NCBI RefSeq assembly: GCF_027943725.1
Contig: NZ_AP025696.1
Span: 721,501 to 785,500 of the forward strand
Length of the DNA stretch: 64,000 nt
Source of the DNA: Nitrosophilus kaiyonis
GTDB lineage: Bacteria; Campylobacterota; Campylobacteria; Campylobacterales; Nitratiruptoraceae
Direction of reading: 5' to 3'
Part shown: positions 1-10,664 of the stretch, piece after piece
Layout: each line of letters starts with the position of its first letter
Position numbering within the stretch: the first letter of the stretch is position 1
The notes under the pieces: model-generated
Databases searched by the model: none
Seen by the model: only the letters and a program-made list of their open reading frames with translations
What the model was told of the DNA's origin: nothing
Translations under genes and position numbers: made by a program

Positions 1-206
1 GCCATATTTTTTGATGGCTCAATTCCATATTTTATACCAAGAGGAGCAGCAAATCTTCCTGTACCTACTCCAACTTCAAGACCATCTTTAAAAGGTGGTA
101 AAAGCTTTTTTATTGCATTTAGCTCTATTTCATAAATTTTATAATGTTCATCAAACCATTTATCATAATATTCGAAATTTTGATCAAAAATTGCCTCTTT
201 TGACAT
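1..206 (-). CDS. SAM-dependent methyltransferase, 3' part missing
   Basis: This gene runs off the left edge, so only about 68 N-terminal residues are visible. The start is the ATG at 204-206 on the minus strand, with a GAGGAGAGG ribosome site just upstream. Near the truncated end the protein reads LEVGVGTGRFAAPLG followed by YGIEPS. This is the class I methyltransferase motif I glycine loop and the acidic residue that binds the SAM ribose. Small class I enzymes of this kind methylate unidentified substrates, and nothing here points to one. It is divergent from the multihaem cytochrome gene; an 80-bp spacer contains the inverted arms CTATTAT (227-233) and ATAATAG (257-263). Confidence 0.75.
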   Translation of the reverse strand, partial: MSKEAIFDQNFEYYDKWFDEHYKIYEIELNAIKKLLPPFKDGLEVGVGTGRFAAPLGIKYGIEPSKNM

Positions 207-286
207 AACCTCTCCTCTTTATATAACTATTATACGATTTTAAGCTTCAAGGCGCAATAATAGAAAAAATAGTATAAGGATTTTTT

Positions 287-2629
287 ATGAAAAAGCTTTT
301 TACCTTTCTTTTTATAATACCGTTTATTTGGGCAAACAACTGTATTAAATGCCACAAAGGAATAGAAGATATTCGTAATCCTAATAGTGGTATGGCAAAA
401 GCGATAGCAAAAAAGGCTAAAGAAGCTGGTTTTGCTGATAATAGTTGTATTGTCTGTCACGGAGGAAATCCTAAAGCAACTACAAAAGAGGATGCCCATA
501 AAGAAACGATAGATTACTTTTTAAAAAATAGTGGTCCAAAAGAGTTCTATCCAGATCCTGGAAGCGCATGGATAAATAAAAATACATGTGGAATGTGTCA
601 TAAAGAGCAGGTTGCTGCACAGATGAACAATCTTATGAATACAGAGCAAGGAAAGATTCAAGGAGCGCTTTGGGGATTTGGATGGAATATAAGAGAGCAT
701 AAATATGCAAACTATAATCTAACAAATCTTCATAAAAGATTTGGAACAAAAACTTATCAAAATTATATGAAACAGCTATCACAGAAAGAGCCCCAAGTTT
801 TTGTGAAAAAAACTATCGAGCTACCTCCAGCACCAACTGCTGATGAGGTTGAAAAAGATCCAAAATTGGCAGCTATTACATATCTGCGCCAAGAGTGTTT
901 AAGATGTCATACAGCAAGTAAAGGAAGAAGTAGAAGAGGAGACTATAGAGGGATGGGGTGCAGTAGCTGTCACATTCCATACTCAAATAACGGCTTTTAT
1001 GAAGGAAATGATCCAACCATACCAAAAAATGAGCCTGGACATATGTTAACTCATCAAATCCAAGCCTCAAGAGATGCAAAAGTTCATATTAGCACTCTCA
1101 CATATAGCGGTATTCCAGTGGAAACATGTACAACTTGCCACAATAGAGGAAAAAGAATAGGTGTAAGCTATCAAGGGCTTATGGAAACAGCATATAATCC
1201 AACATTTGATGAACATGGAAATCCTCAGCCAAAACTACATACAAAACACTATCTACATATGAGTGAAGACGTACACTATAAAAAGGGGATGCTATGTCAG
1301 GACTGCCATACAAGTATTGATGTACATGGTGATGGGGCAATTGCAGGCTCCACTTTAGCTCCTGTAGAGATAGAGTGTCAAGATTGCCATGGAACTATAA
1401 AGCGATATCCTTGGGAGCTTCCTTTAGGATATTCAGATGAGTTTGGACAAAAACTTTCTAATAAGCCAAGAGGTATTACAAAAACATTAGCTGAATATCT
1501 CAAAAAAGGAACATATTATAAACCAAAAGATGGATATTTACTAAGTGCAAGAGGAAATCCGCTACCAAATGTTGTAAAAAGTGGTGATGAGGTGATTGTT
1601 CATCTTGCTAGTGGGAAAGATTTAAAATTAGAGCCACTTAAAAAGTTATCAAAAGAGCGTAAGCTATCTCAAGCAGCTCAAGTTGCAATGGGGCAGATAG
1701 AAAAACATCTTGAAAAGATGGAGTGTTATAGTTGTCATGATACTTGGGCGCCTCAATGTTATGGATGTCATGTTAAAGTTGATTATAGCAAAGGCAAAAA
1801 ACATATAGATTGGTTAGCAGTTGCACATGACCATGATGTTCATGGAGCAGATGCAGCTAAAAGAAAAACTCTAAAAGAGCATTTAATAGATGGAGAGGCG
1901 ACAGAAACAAGAAGCTATCTTAGATGGGAAGATCCGATTTTAGTACAAAATGGGGAAGGGCGAATTGCACCAGCAATTCCAGGTTGTCAAACAACGGTGA
2001 CTGTTATAGGAAAAGATGGCAAAACGATTATACAAAATCATATTTTCATAGGTCATGATAACGACAAAGAGGTACTTGCTATTGATATGGCGCCTGTACA
2101 CTCTCATACTGTGCAAAAAGAGGCAAGAAGTTGTGAAAGCTGCCATACAAATCCAAAATCTATGGGATTTGGTATAGGAGGCGGAAAGCTTTTTTCAACT
2201 CCTGGTGATACACTTATTGTTGATCTTATGACTGCAGATGGTAAAGTAATTCCAAAAAAAGTAACGATTCAAAAACCAAAAGTTGAAGGACTTAGCTTTG
2301 ATTGGAGCAAAATCATTGATGAAAATGCCACTCAGCTTGTTACTGTAGGACATCACTGGAATCTCTCAAGAGCATTAAATAAAGAGGAGCTTTCTAAACT
2401 TGATAGAAGAGAGGTATGTATGAGTTGTCATAAAACTATGCCAGATCATGACTTAGCAGTGAGTTTAATGGTACATGTGGCAAACATGTCAAATATTAAA
2501 ATAGATAACGATATGCATAAAAATATTTTGAATAAAAATCTGTTGCTAAGTGCATGGGTACAAATTGGAGGAGTAGCTCTTATATTTTTAGGTTTATTAT
2601 ATTGGTTTGTTCGTATAAGAAGGAGATAA
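287..2629 (+). CDS. Twelve-haem membrane-anchored cytochrome c
   Basis: Periplasmic electron-transfer or redox enzyme of 780 aa. An N-terminal signal peptide ends near residue 16. Twelve CxxCH haem motifs start near residues 19, 54, 101, 204, 225, 281, 337, 364, 480, 491, 616 and 711. One transmembrane helix (about 752-775) followed by RIRRR anchors the C-terminus with most of the protein outside. The last haem segment lies close to the membrane, suggesting exchange with the quinone pool or a partner cytochrome. Start supported by an AAGGA ribosome site. I cannot assign it to NrfA, octahaem hydroxylamine oxidoreductase or tetrathionate reductase: haem count and anchor differ, and no CxxCK is seen. 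It is a single gene with its own short hairpin at the end. Confidence 0.85.
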   Translation: MKKLFTFLFIIPFIWANNCIKCHKGIEDIRNPNSGMAKAIAKKAKEAGFADNSCIVCHGGNPKATTKEDAHKETIDYFLKNSGPKEFYPDPGSAWINKNTCGMCHKEQVAAQMNNLMNTEQGKIQGALWGFGWNIREHKYANYNLTNLHKRFGTKTYQNYMKQLSQKEPQVFVKKTIELPPAPTADEVEKDPKLAAITYLRQECLRCHTASKGRSRRGDYRGMGCSSCHIPYSNNGFYEGNDPTIPKNEPGHMLTHQIQASRDAKVHISTLTYSGIPVETCTTCHNRGKRIGVSYQGLMETAYNPTFDEHGNPQPKLHTKHYLHMSEDVHYKKGMLCQDCHTSIDVHGDGAIAGSTLAPVEIECQDCHGTIKRYPWELPLGYSDEFGQKLSNKPRGITKTLAEYLKKGTYYKPKDGYLLSARGNPLPNVVKSGDEVIVHLASGKDLKLEPLKKLSKERKLSQAAQVAMGQIEKHLEKMECYSCHDTWAPQCYGCHVKVDYSKGKKHIDWLAVAHDHDVHGADAAKRKTLKEHLIDGEATETRSYLRWEDPILVQNGEGRIAPAIPGCQTTVTVIGKDGKTIIQNHIFIGHDNDKEVLAIDMAPVHSHTVQKEARSCESCHTNPKSMGFGIGGGKLFSTPGDTLIVDLMTADGKVIPKKVTIQKPKVEGLSFDWSKIIDENATQLVTVGHHWNLSRALNKEELSKLDRREVCMSCHKTMPDHDLAVSLMVHVANMSNIKIDNDMHKNILNKNLLLSAWVQIGGVALIFLGLLYWFVRIRRR

Positions 2630-2640
2630 AAATCCTTTTT
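2620..2640 (+). terminator. Short hairpin with T tail after the 12-haem cytochrome gene
   Basis: AAGGA (2620-2624) and TCCTT (2633-2637) form a 5-bp stem that overlaps the stop codon and runs into a T stretch. This weak intrinsic terminator is plausible but not certain. Confidence 0.4.
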
Positions 2641-2912
2641 ATACAAGTTTATCTAACTTTTTTCAAAATTTAATAATGTGTTTGATAGATAATAAATTTT
2701 ACTATTTTTTCATATATTCAGTAAGAATTTTTGTTTAATTAAATAAAAGGGTTTATCTGATTGGATATTTAAATATTTTTATTTTCTATTTGCTCAGAAT
2801 AGTTTTATATAAATAGTTATTTTTTAAGAAAAGCATCAAAAAATAAGGTGAGTTTAATTTTTAAAGTAATATACTTAATTAAAGAATATTTTATTTTTAA
2901 CAAGGATAAATT

Positions 2913-5900
2913 ATGAGAAAAATATTTTTGATGCTTTTTACTCTCATTTTATCTGTCGCAAATGGTACTGTGTTGACTCATGTTGTATCTTCCCCAGATA
3001 ATAAACCAGATTTATCAATTGTTGATGTAAAAATCAAAAAAAATATAAAATCTGGTGACATTATTGGTAAAAATAGAGAAATTTTAATCATTATAAAAAA
3101 TATAGGCAAAAAAACTGCACCAAAAAGTATTTTAAAATTGGTTTGTAAATCAAGAAATGGTTGTCCAAAAATTTTAAATGGAACAGTTAATATATCCTCA
3201 TTAAGGCCAAATCAAACAAAGAAAATATACTGGCCACTTAAATATAGCAATAAATATAGATGGAAAGAGGGAGAATATAGATTTAGAGCAACTGTTCATA
3301 TACTACAAACAAATTTTACTGCAGCCCAGGTTTCATCAATCGAGAAAAATATAAATAACAATAAAAAAGATTTTATTGTAAAAGTATTAGGTGAAGATAA
3401 GAGTGATTTAACAATAAGTAATATAAAACTTTCAAAAAAGATATGCTCTGGTGATTTAATAAGAAAAAGTGGAAAAATTTTAGTAACTATAAAAAATATA
3501 GGTAAAAAAGATGCTCCTGCTACTACATTAAAAGTTTCTTGTATTAATTTAGCTTCAAGTGGAGCCGTAACAAGTTTAAGTGCAAACTTTTCTGGGATTT
3601 GTCCAGACTTTTTAAAAGGAATGGCAAAAATACCTTCTATTAAATCTGGACATAGTTATATTTTAAAATGGCCTTATAATAAGAATAAAAAATGGAGAAA
3701 GGGTAAATATAAACTAGAGTTTTTTGTTGATGATAGAAATAGAATCAAAGAATCTAAAGAAGACAATAATAAAAAATATTTTATTTTAGAAGTAAAAGAG
3801 TGTAAACCAAAACTATCTATGGTGACAAAACCTACTTTAAAAGTTCCTAAATTTAAGAAAAAGATTATATTTGACAAAATTTTTCCATCATATTGGTATT
3901 CAGGCAAAAAATATGAAATTATAGTCAGAGGAAAAGGATTTAGTAAAAATTTAGATTTTAAATTTGATAAAAAATTTATAAAAATCATTTCAAAAAAATA
4001 TATAAATAGTAATATGTATAAATTAACAATAAATATATCTGAGAAAATAAAACCTTCAAAAACAAGACTCTATTATAAAGAGATTGCAAAAAATTCAAAA
4101 TATTTATATACCGGACTTTATGGTTGGTTAAAAGAGAAGAAAAAGCATAAAAAAATAGTTGTACCAAAAATAAAATTGCCGAAAATTTCATATAAAGTTC
4201 CCTTTATTAAAGGAAAAATTATATTAGAAAGGCCAAGATTTGGTAAAAGTGGAAGTGGGGATGTGTATCAGGATTTGGGGATACCTAAACTCAATGATAA
4301 AACAGTATTTTCATTTAGAGAGCAAAATCCAGGATTAGCTGATTGGTTTGAGCTTCAAATATTAGATAAAAGTGGGAAAGTTTTAGTAAAAAGAGATCTC
4401 GGAAAAAATCTATATTATAGAGCCGATCCTGATTTTGTATATGAGGTTTTATCTTTATTGAAACAAAAAGGATTGTTAAAAATTTCTAATATTTTGAAAA
4501 AAAGTTCAAAAATCAATACTTCTGCTTTGAAAAATATAAAAAATAATAGTAAAAAGACAAAAATTTCTAAAAAAGAGATAAACTATTTTAAATTAACTCC
4601 TCAAAAAAAGAGAAAAAGCTATATAGAAGAGCATAATGATGAGATAAGTTTATATTGGGCAGTAATTGGTAAAAAAAGATTTCCAAAAGATGGAATTGTA
4701 AAAATTGGTGATCATGAAAGAAAAATTGTCAGTTATGAAACTGTTTTAGTGGAAGAGTCTGAAAAATGGCCATTAAAAGTTAATGATTTTACAACTGGAT
4801 TTAGTTGTAGATCAACTAGTAAAGGAAACATAAATATTCAAAATTTAGATCTTGGGCAAGAAGAGCCCGGAAAAGTTTCCACAGTTAATTATGTTGGAGA
4901 TAGATTTGAACTTTCTGGCGTTTTTGATATATCAGATTCTCCATGGGGTTTTTCAAGACCAAATCAAATATTTACCAATGGTGGAATGATTGATGCAAGT
5001 CCTGTCCCAAGAAATATTTTTATTAGCTGGGGGGATGGTACAGTTGAATCATTAGATATGGTGCCATTGGAAAGTTTTGGTACAAGATTTAGGATAAATA
5101 ATATGATACATCAATATGCAAGTACTGGCAAGAAAAAGATAAAAATTTTTATGTTACCAGAATCAGAAATACAAAATATCAACGTATCAAGTATGGTTTT
5201 TGCATACGACTTTTATGAAGGCTCAAAAACAGCCTCATTAAATGCAGTTTCTATGAATAGTAGTTTTGATAATCCTTATTATCAAGTTTTGGGATTAAGC
5301 GGAGATTTACCAAAACCAAATGCAGATTTATTAAATATAGCAAAGCATGCCTATATTATATATTGTAATCAAATTGCAATTGAACCACGAAAAGACCTAG
5401 TTGCTTCAGGGCCTTTACATTTAGATGATATTTTTATTTATGATTATAACGGTGGAAAGGTAGAAAATGAGAAAAAATATGGTCTTAATATTCAGGAAAA
5501 TTTAAAAAATACACAAGTAAATATTGAAAAATATGGAACAAAAAACATTAAAATAGAGAAAAAATCTATACAGAAAAAAGTTGATAATAAAAATAACAAA
5601 AAAGAGTTTTTATTTAAAACTTCAACTGAAAAAATCAAAAATATTCAAGAATTTGCAAAAGGTATAGAATTAAGTGAATGTGATATATTGCAAGCAAATG
5701 CTAAATTAAGATATTATGGAAAAGGAAGTGTTCTTTTTAAATGGAAACTTATTGGTCCAGATGGAAATGAACTTATTTTAGAGAGTAAAAGAGAAGATAT
5801 AGGGCCATCAAGATTTAGAGAAAATCTAACAAAAGATAATTATAAGATTCCAACACAAGATTCTTATAGCTATTATCCTTTATTATCAAAAGTTTTATAT

Positions 5901-8660
5901 CTTGAAGAGTTTACCAAAAATAGCCAGTATGAATTGGTAGTTGATGCTATTGTTGATCCAATAACAGCTCTTGCTTTATCACAAGAAGAGATGATAAATA
6001 CTATAAAAGCAATTATTGAAAATATAAATTTGGGTGTAAAATATGCATCAAATAAAATTACTCCAAAAATCTATCTTGCAAAAAAAAGCAAAATATCAAA
6101 TCCATATATAGCACAAATTAAGCAAAGTGGTGCAAAATTTGGAGTACTTTCACCAAATAAAATTGCTTCGAAAAATATGCCAGTTGTAGCGAGTATTAAT
6201 AAGGTTTTAGATAAGAGCAATATAGGAAAAGCTCTTGCAAAAATTAAAATACCAAAAAGAAAGCCTTATTATGTAAAATCTGAGCCTTTTAGATTTAGTG
6301 TTGTTCCAAATTCAGGGAATAAACCTTGTAAATTAAAGCTAGTAACCAAATCTAATGATATTTTTTGGATAAGAAATATAAGTAATAGTGTAACAGTGTC
6401 TCAAGGAAATATTTATAATGGATCAGGAAACCTTATATTAAAAATCAATAGTTCTATTCCTCAAGAGGTGGCTGTTCCGGTTCTTATAAATAATTGGCAT
6501 GTTGGTGGATCTGATGGTATTACTGTTCAAAGTGGCAAAATAGATACCTCTTTAGATAGTAATTTTGTTGCAGACGGTGTTGAATTTGGATTGAAAAATC
6601 TATATTGTGAAGCCAAAAATAGTGATATGCTTTTAACTACAGATATAAAGCTGCAAAATGGGCTTTTGAGAAATATAGGAAGTAGTGATTCTCTTGAATG
6701 GAAAAAATTAACTTCACGAGTGGATGAGAATGGGAACTGGCATTATGAATTATCACAAAATAGAGAATTTAGTATAGGCTGGAGTGGATTTAGACTTAAA
6801 ACTTCAAAAATATATCTTGATTTTGATAAAAATTGGGGAAGAGGTGTATCAAATGAGTGTAGCCAATTTATTGAAAAAGAGTGGACAGGTGTTCATTTAA
6901 CTGATGCGACAATTTTCCCAAATACTTTTGACCTTGTACAAAGTGGATATACAAAAAATGTTAATAATTGGGGAATATCTGGAAATGGATTATGTGGTAA
7001 AGTCCAATTTGGACATTTTAGTACAAATATTAAAAAAGGAAGTATCTCATTTCAATCAATAGAAGCTGAAGCAAAAAATGGTAATTTTTATGCCACATAT
7101 AAAAATATGGATGTATATGTACCATGGCTTGATACTCATTTAAAAGGTGATGCTAAATTAGTAGATGGAGCAAACAGTAATGAGCCATCTATTGATTTTA
7201 AAGGTTTAAGTTCTTCAGATATTGAAAAAGATTATGGAGTTATACATCTAAAAGCTAGCGATCTTGTATTTGGAAGCTATAAAGATATTGGCTGGGGTGT
7301 GTGGAGCAATACATATTTTTCACTTTCAACAAAAACTAAAAAAATAGTTAATGAAGCTCCGGTAAATGGACTTGTTTATGGATTTGACGCAAGAGCATAT
7401 ATAACTGGAGAATCAAACACTAAAACTGTATCAATAAGCGGCAAAGCTGAATTTGGTGGTACTGAAGTTGATCTGATTTCTATGGAGATAACATCAAATA
7501 AAAGCGGCAAATCTCTTATAGATTTTGTTTTAAATACCAATTTTAATGTATCTGAAGTTTTATCTACAGTTCCTGTTACAGTTAGATACTCTATAAATAA
7601 TGAAAATGAAAATATTTTCGCGGTAGGTCCAAATGTTGATCCATTTGTAGTTCCAGCAGTTTTCCCAGAAGCAAATCCAAATATGGAATCAAGGATAGCT
7701 TTTAATTATGAAAAAGATAGTGGTGAAACATCACAAAATAATCCAGCTAAATATGACCAATATAGTGGAGATGTTGAGTTTGAACTATTTGAAGGTCAGA
7801 CTATAAGAGCTGCTTTTAGACTGGGATATATAAATCATCGAGATTACTGGATGATAAAAGCAAGTATGCCTTTTGAAGATGGCATAGAGCTAATGAGTCC
7901 AGGGCTTATGCTTTATGAAATAAGAGGAGGCCTTGCACACAATTTTCCATTAGATTCATTTAAAAAAGATGGAAGTATTTTTGATATAACACCAAAGATG
8001 GATGGAACATATATGTTTTTTGCAGGTGTTGATGTGGGGCATGAACAAAAAAATTTATATTATGCAAAGGGCGATCTTGTAATAAAAATAAATTGGCAGG
8101 CAAGATTAGATGCTAGAGCATGGCTGTTAGATTATAAGAGAAAAGGAGATGGAACTTTTCAAGGATATTTGCAATATGCAAATGGAAGCATAGATGGTTC
8201 TATTTGGGGAAAACTATCCCTTTTAAAAGGTGCAATTGTAGCTGAAATACCACAAAATGCAGCTGTACTTCATATAAGTCGAGGAGATTGGTACTTTTAT
8301 TTTGGAAGAAAAGAGGGTCCAAGAGTTAGGATGAAAGTACTAATATCTGAAGCGGACAGCTATCTTGAATTAGAACCTGGTAGATATGCTGTAGGGGCTA
8401 GAAATTTTTGGGGATTAAAAGGAAAATATGGAAGAATATATGGAGAATTAGAATCGGGATATGAGATTAGATTTCCTCCACATGTATCTGGATATGGAGA
8501 AGGTACACTTTCAGCTCAGATTTGTTGTTGTGAGATATGTATTGGTCCATCATTATCTGCTAGAGTAGAGGCAAGTGCACTTCCAATTCATGCAAAGGCA
8601 AGAGCATGTTTTGATTTTGGATGGCCAATAGGTGATATTTGTGGAACATTTAAATTCTAG
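2913..8660 (+). CDS. Giant secreted CARDB-domain protein
   Basis: A 1915-aa exported protein with a signal peptide (residues 1 to about 18). The N-terminal part has two related repeats, about residues 30-125 and 165-290. Each reads as a CARDB (cell-adhesion-related) beta-sandwich: DLSIxxVKIKK, then IIIKNIGKKxAP, then a W-K-x-G-x-Y/F strand. The centre is lysine-rich. Roughly the last 700 residues are beta-rich with many aromatic and glycine residues, and a CCCEIC cluster lies near the C-terminus. No membrane anchor is seen at the end. It is followed after 9 bp by a second secreted protein, so the pair are probably co-transcribed. A 283-bp AT-rich spacer upstream probably holds the promoter. 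Adhesion or an extracellular structural role is only an inference; I recognise no enzyme domain. Confidence 0.75.
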   Translation: MRKIFLMLFTLILSVANGTVLTHVVSSPDNKPDLSIVDVKIKKNIKSGDIIGKNREILIIIKNIGKKTAPKSILKLVCKSRNGCPKILNGTVNISSLRPNQTKKIYWPLKYSNKYRWKEGEYRFRATVHILQTNFTAAQVSSIEKNINNNKKDFIVKVLGEDKSDLTISNIKLSKKICSGDLIRKSGKILVTIKNIGKKDAPATTLKVSCINLASSGAVTSLSANFSGICPDFLKGMAKIPSIKSGHSYILKWPYNKNKKWRKGKYKLEFFVDDRNRIKESKEDNNKKYFILEVKECKPKLSMVTKPTLKVPKFKKKIIFDKIFPSYWYSGKKYEIIVRGKGFSKNLDFKFDKKFIKIISKKYINSNMYKLTINISEKIKPSKTRLYYKEIAKNSKYLYTGLYGWLKEKKKHKKIVVPKIKLPKISYKVPFIKGKIILERPRFGKSGSGDVYQDLGIPKLNDKTVFSFREQNPGLADWFELQILDKSGKVLVKRDLGKNLYYRADPDFVYEVLSLLKQKGLLKISNILKKSSKINTSALKNIKNNSKKTKISKKEINYFKLTPQKKRKSYIEEHNDEISLYWAVIGKKRFPKDGIVKIGDHERKIVSYETVLVEESEKWPLKVNDFTTGFSCRSTSKGNINIQNLDLGQEEPGKVSTVNYVGDRFELSGVFDISDSPWGFSRPNQIFTNGGMIDASPVPRNIFISWGDGTVESLDMVPLESFGTRFRINNMIHQYASTGKKKIKIFMLPESEIQNINVSSMVFAYDFYEGSKTASLNAVSMNSSFDNPYYQVLGLSGDLPKPNADLLNIAKHAYIIYCNQIAIEPRKDLVASGPLHLDDIFIYDYNGGKVENEKKYGLNIQENLKNTQVNIEKYGTKNIKIEKKSIQKKVDNKNNKKEFLFKTSTEKIKNIQEFAKGIELSECDILQANAKLRYYGKGSVLFKWKLIGPDGNELILESKREDIGPSRFRENLTKDNYKIPTQDSYSYYPLLSKVLYLEEFTKNSQYELVVDAIVDPITALALSQEEMINTIKAIIENINLGVKYASNKITPKIYLAKKSKISNPYIAQIKQSGAKFGVLSPNKIASKNMPVVASINKVLDKSNIGKALAKIKIPKRKPYYVKSEPFRFSVVPNSGNKPCKLKLVTKSNDIFWIRNISNSVTVSQGNIYNGSGNLILKINSSIPQEVAVPVLINNWHVGGSDGITVQSGKIDTSLDSNFVADGVEFGLKNLYCEAKNSDMLLTTDIKLQNGLLRNIGSSDSLEWKKLTSRVDENGNWHYELSQNREFSIGWSGFRLKTSKIYLDFDKNWGRGVSNECSQFIEKEWTGVHLTDATIFPNTFDLVQSGYTKNVNNWGISGNGLCGKVQFGHFSTNIKKGSISFQSIEAEAKNGNFYATYKNMDVYVPWLDTHLKGDAKLVDGANSNEPSIDFKGLSSSDIEKDYGVIHLKASDLVFGSYKDIGWGVWSNTYFSLSTKTKKIVNEAPVNGLVYGFDARAYITGESNTKTVSISGKAEFGGTEVDLISMEITSNKSGKSLIDFVLNTNFNVSEVLSTVPVTVRYSINNENENIFAVGPNVDPFVVPAVFPEANPNMESRIAFNYEKDSGETSQNNPAKYDQYSGDVEFELFEGQTIRAAFRLGYINHRDYWMIKASMPFEDGIELMSPGLMLYEIRGGLAHNFPLDSFKKDGSIFDITPKMDGTYMFFAGVDVGHEQKNLYYAKGDLVIKINWQARLDARAWLLDYKRKGDGTFQGYLQYANGSIDGSIWGKLSLLKGAIVAEIPQNAAVLHISRGDWYFYFGRKEGPRVRMKVLISEADSYLELEPGRYAVGARNFWGLKGKYGRIYGELESGYEIRFPPHVSGYGEGTLSAQICCCEICIGPSLSARVEASALPIHAKARACFDFGWPIGDICGTFKF

Positions 8661-8669
8661 GAGTTTTTT

Positions 8670-10640
8670 ATGAAAAAAATATTTATAATTTTTATTTTTG
8701 CTTTATGTACAACTTTATTGGCTGGGAAAAGTCCATATATATGGGTTTATAGCAATGGATCAGGTAAAATAGATATATTTTGGCTACCTTCAGATATTTG
8801 GCCATCTGGTGGATGGAAGCTTGTTAGAGTTACTGATGGAAATAAAAAAATTTTAAAAAATCAATTAAAGCCTTTAACGCTTAAAAAATATATTAATAAT
8901 ATTAGTAAAAATGAGTATGAAAAAATTAAAAAATTTGCAAAAGAGCTTGAAAAAAGAAATTTAAAAAAAGATGAGTTGCAAATTGCAAAAGTTGTAATGG
9001 GTGTTAAAGCCGCATCAAATAAATATTTTGGTTATCTTTTGGGACTGAGATATGAAGATATATTAAATACTAAAAAAAGTGTATATTATATAATTTATGC
9101 TCTTGATAAAAATGGAAAAGCTATCTCATCTGCTAAGTCAATTAAAGTATCTCCTTTTAAAAAATCTTTACCACCAAAAAGTGTAGAAAATGCAGCTGCT
9201 AAAAGTACCCCAAATGGAGTAGAAATCTATTTTAGTAAACCAAAATTGAATAAACAAAATCCAATAATAGGTTATAAAATAAAAAGAATAGATAATGATG
9301 GGTCAAGTGAATGGATAACAAAAAATACAAAAATATTATCAAATGATATTTTTTTAAAAAAGCTTCCAGCAGTTTTAGATAAAAACCCTCCTATAGAGAC
9401 AAAAGTTAAATATGAGATATATAGTGTTGGATTTTTTGAAAATATGAGTAAGCCAGTAGAAATTTCTGTTTATGTAAAAGATTTTACTGCTTTAATGCCG
9501 CCTTTGAATTTTTCAGCAGAAGGTAAAAAGGGAAAAGTCATATTGAAGTGGAATAAAAAAGAGAGTGAAAACTGTTTTGGATATCTTATTGAAAGATCAA
9601 ATATGCAAAAAGGTCCTTTTTTGATTCTTACACCAAAAGGGATAACGAAAGAGAAAAATATTTTTGAAGATAAAAATGTCATAGGAGGAGTATCATATTT
9701 TTATAGAATAAGAAGTGTAAATAAAAATGGAGAGATAGGTAATCCTTCAGTTATAAGAGCAGCAACACCTATCTCAAAATCTCCTCCATCTCCTCCAAGA
9801 AATTTAAAAGCAAAAGTTGGAAAAACTCTTATTATGTTAAGTTGGGAAAAGCCAAAAAAAGGAGATATTGCAGGATATAAAGTTTATAGAAAATCAAAAG
9901 ATGCAAAAAAATGGATGCAACTTAATAGTTATTTAATTAAAGATAGATATTTTGAGGATCCTTATGATGTAAATGTATATGGTGAATTTCAATATATGGT
10001 TAAATCTGCTGGATATGATTCACAAGAGAGTAAGAAAAGTAATATTATAAAAGTATATATACCAGACCAAGTTCCGCCAAATCCTCCAATTATTACAGAT
10101 ATAAAATCGCAAAATGGAATAATTAAAATATCTTTTAAACCTTCTCCTCCATATGAAGATATAGAAAAGTTTTATCTTATTAGATCAATTGATCCAAATG
10201 ATCCAGGGTTAGTTATAGGTGATGCAATTGATAAAAAAAGCAGATCCATTGAAGATAAATTTATAAAATATGGACAAAGATATTGGTACTCTATGATTGC
10301 AGTGGATAAAGCTGGAAATAGAAGTGATTTAAGTAGAAAATTTAGCATTGTAGCTGAAAATCCACCATTACCAAAACCAGATAAACCAAAATTATCATAT
10401 AAAGATAAACCTGTTAAACATGTAATTATTTCTATAAAAAAAGTGCCAAGAAGAGCATTTGCTATTATTTTTAAAAGTTTAGATAAGAAAAAATGGGAAT
10501 ATGTAGCTACAACTGATGAAGCTGGAGATATAGTAGATACTAAAGTGATTGGTAATAAAATATATTATAAGATCTATTTTAAATCAGAAAATAATAGTTT
10601 AAGTGAGCCATCAAAGATTGCGAAGATAAAAATAGAGTAG
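8670..10640 (+). CDS. Secreted fibronectin type III repeat protein
   Basis: A 656-aa exported protein with a signal peptide (about residues 1-19). Several tandem fibronectin type III-like beta-sandwiches are visible: regions beginning PPLNFSAEGKKGKVILKW (about 273), PPRNLKAKVG (about 374), PPNPPIITDIKSQNG (about 471), and an earlier one near 170. They carry the usual W, the G-Y-x-I/V-x-R strand and the Y-x-Y/V ending. No catalytic domain or anchor is visible. It starts 9 bp after the giant CARDB gene with a GGAG ribosome site. It most likely acts with that protein outside the cell, as a partner or scaffold. A strong hairpin ends the pair. Confidence 0.8.
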   Translation: MKKIFIIFIFALCTTLLAGKSPYIWVYSNGSGKIDIFWLPSDIWPSGGWKLVRVTDGNKKILKNQLKPLTLKKYINNISKNEYEKIKKFAKELEKRNLKKDELQIAKVVMGVKAASNKYFGYLLGLRYEDILNTKKSVYYIIYALDKNGKAISSAKSIKVSPFKKSLPPKSVENAAAKSTPNGVEIYFSKPKLNKQNPIIGYKIKRIDNDGSSEWITKNTKILSNDIFLKKLPAVLDKNPPIETKVKYEIYSVGFFENMSKPVEISVYVKDFTALMPPLNFSAEGKKGKVILKWNKKESENCFGYLIERSNMQKGPFLILTPKGITKEKNIFEDKNVIGGVSYFYRIRSVNKNGEIGNPSVIRAATPISKSPPSPPRNLKAKVGKTLIMLSWEKPKKGDIAGYKVYRKSKDAKKWMQLNSYLIKDRYFEDPYDVNVYGEFQYMVKSAGYDSQESKKSNIIKVYIPDQVPPNPPIITDIKSQNGIIKISFKPSPPYEDIEKFYLIRSIDPNDPGLVIGDAIDKKSRSIEDKFIKYGQRYWYSMIAVDKAGNRSDLSRKFSIVAENPPLPKPDKPKLSYKDKPVKHVIISIKKVPRRAFAIIFKSLDKKKWEYVATTDEAGDIVDTKVIGNKIYYKIYFKSENNSLSEPSKIAKIKIE

Positions 10641-10663
10641 ATATCGGGATTATCCCGATATCT
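10639..10663. terminator. Bidirectional hairpin between the FN3 gene and rpsU
   Basis: AGATATCGGGA (10639-10649) and TCCCGATATCT (10653-10663) are perfect 11-bp arms around a 3-base loop. The hairpin lies between two convergent genes and can serve both. The right arm plus following bases (CCCGATATCTATTA) recurs beyond the second rpsU gene at 62314-62327. Confidence 0.75.
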
Positions 10664-10664
10664 A

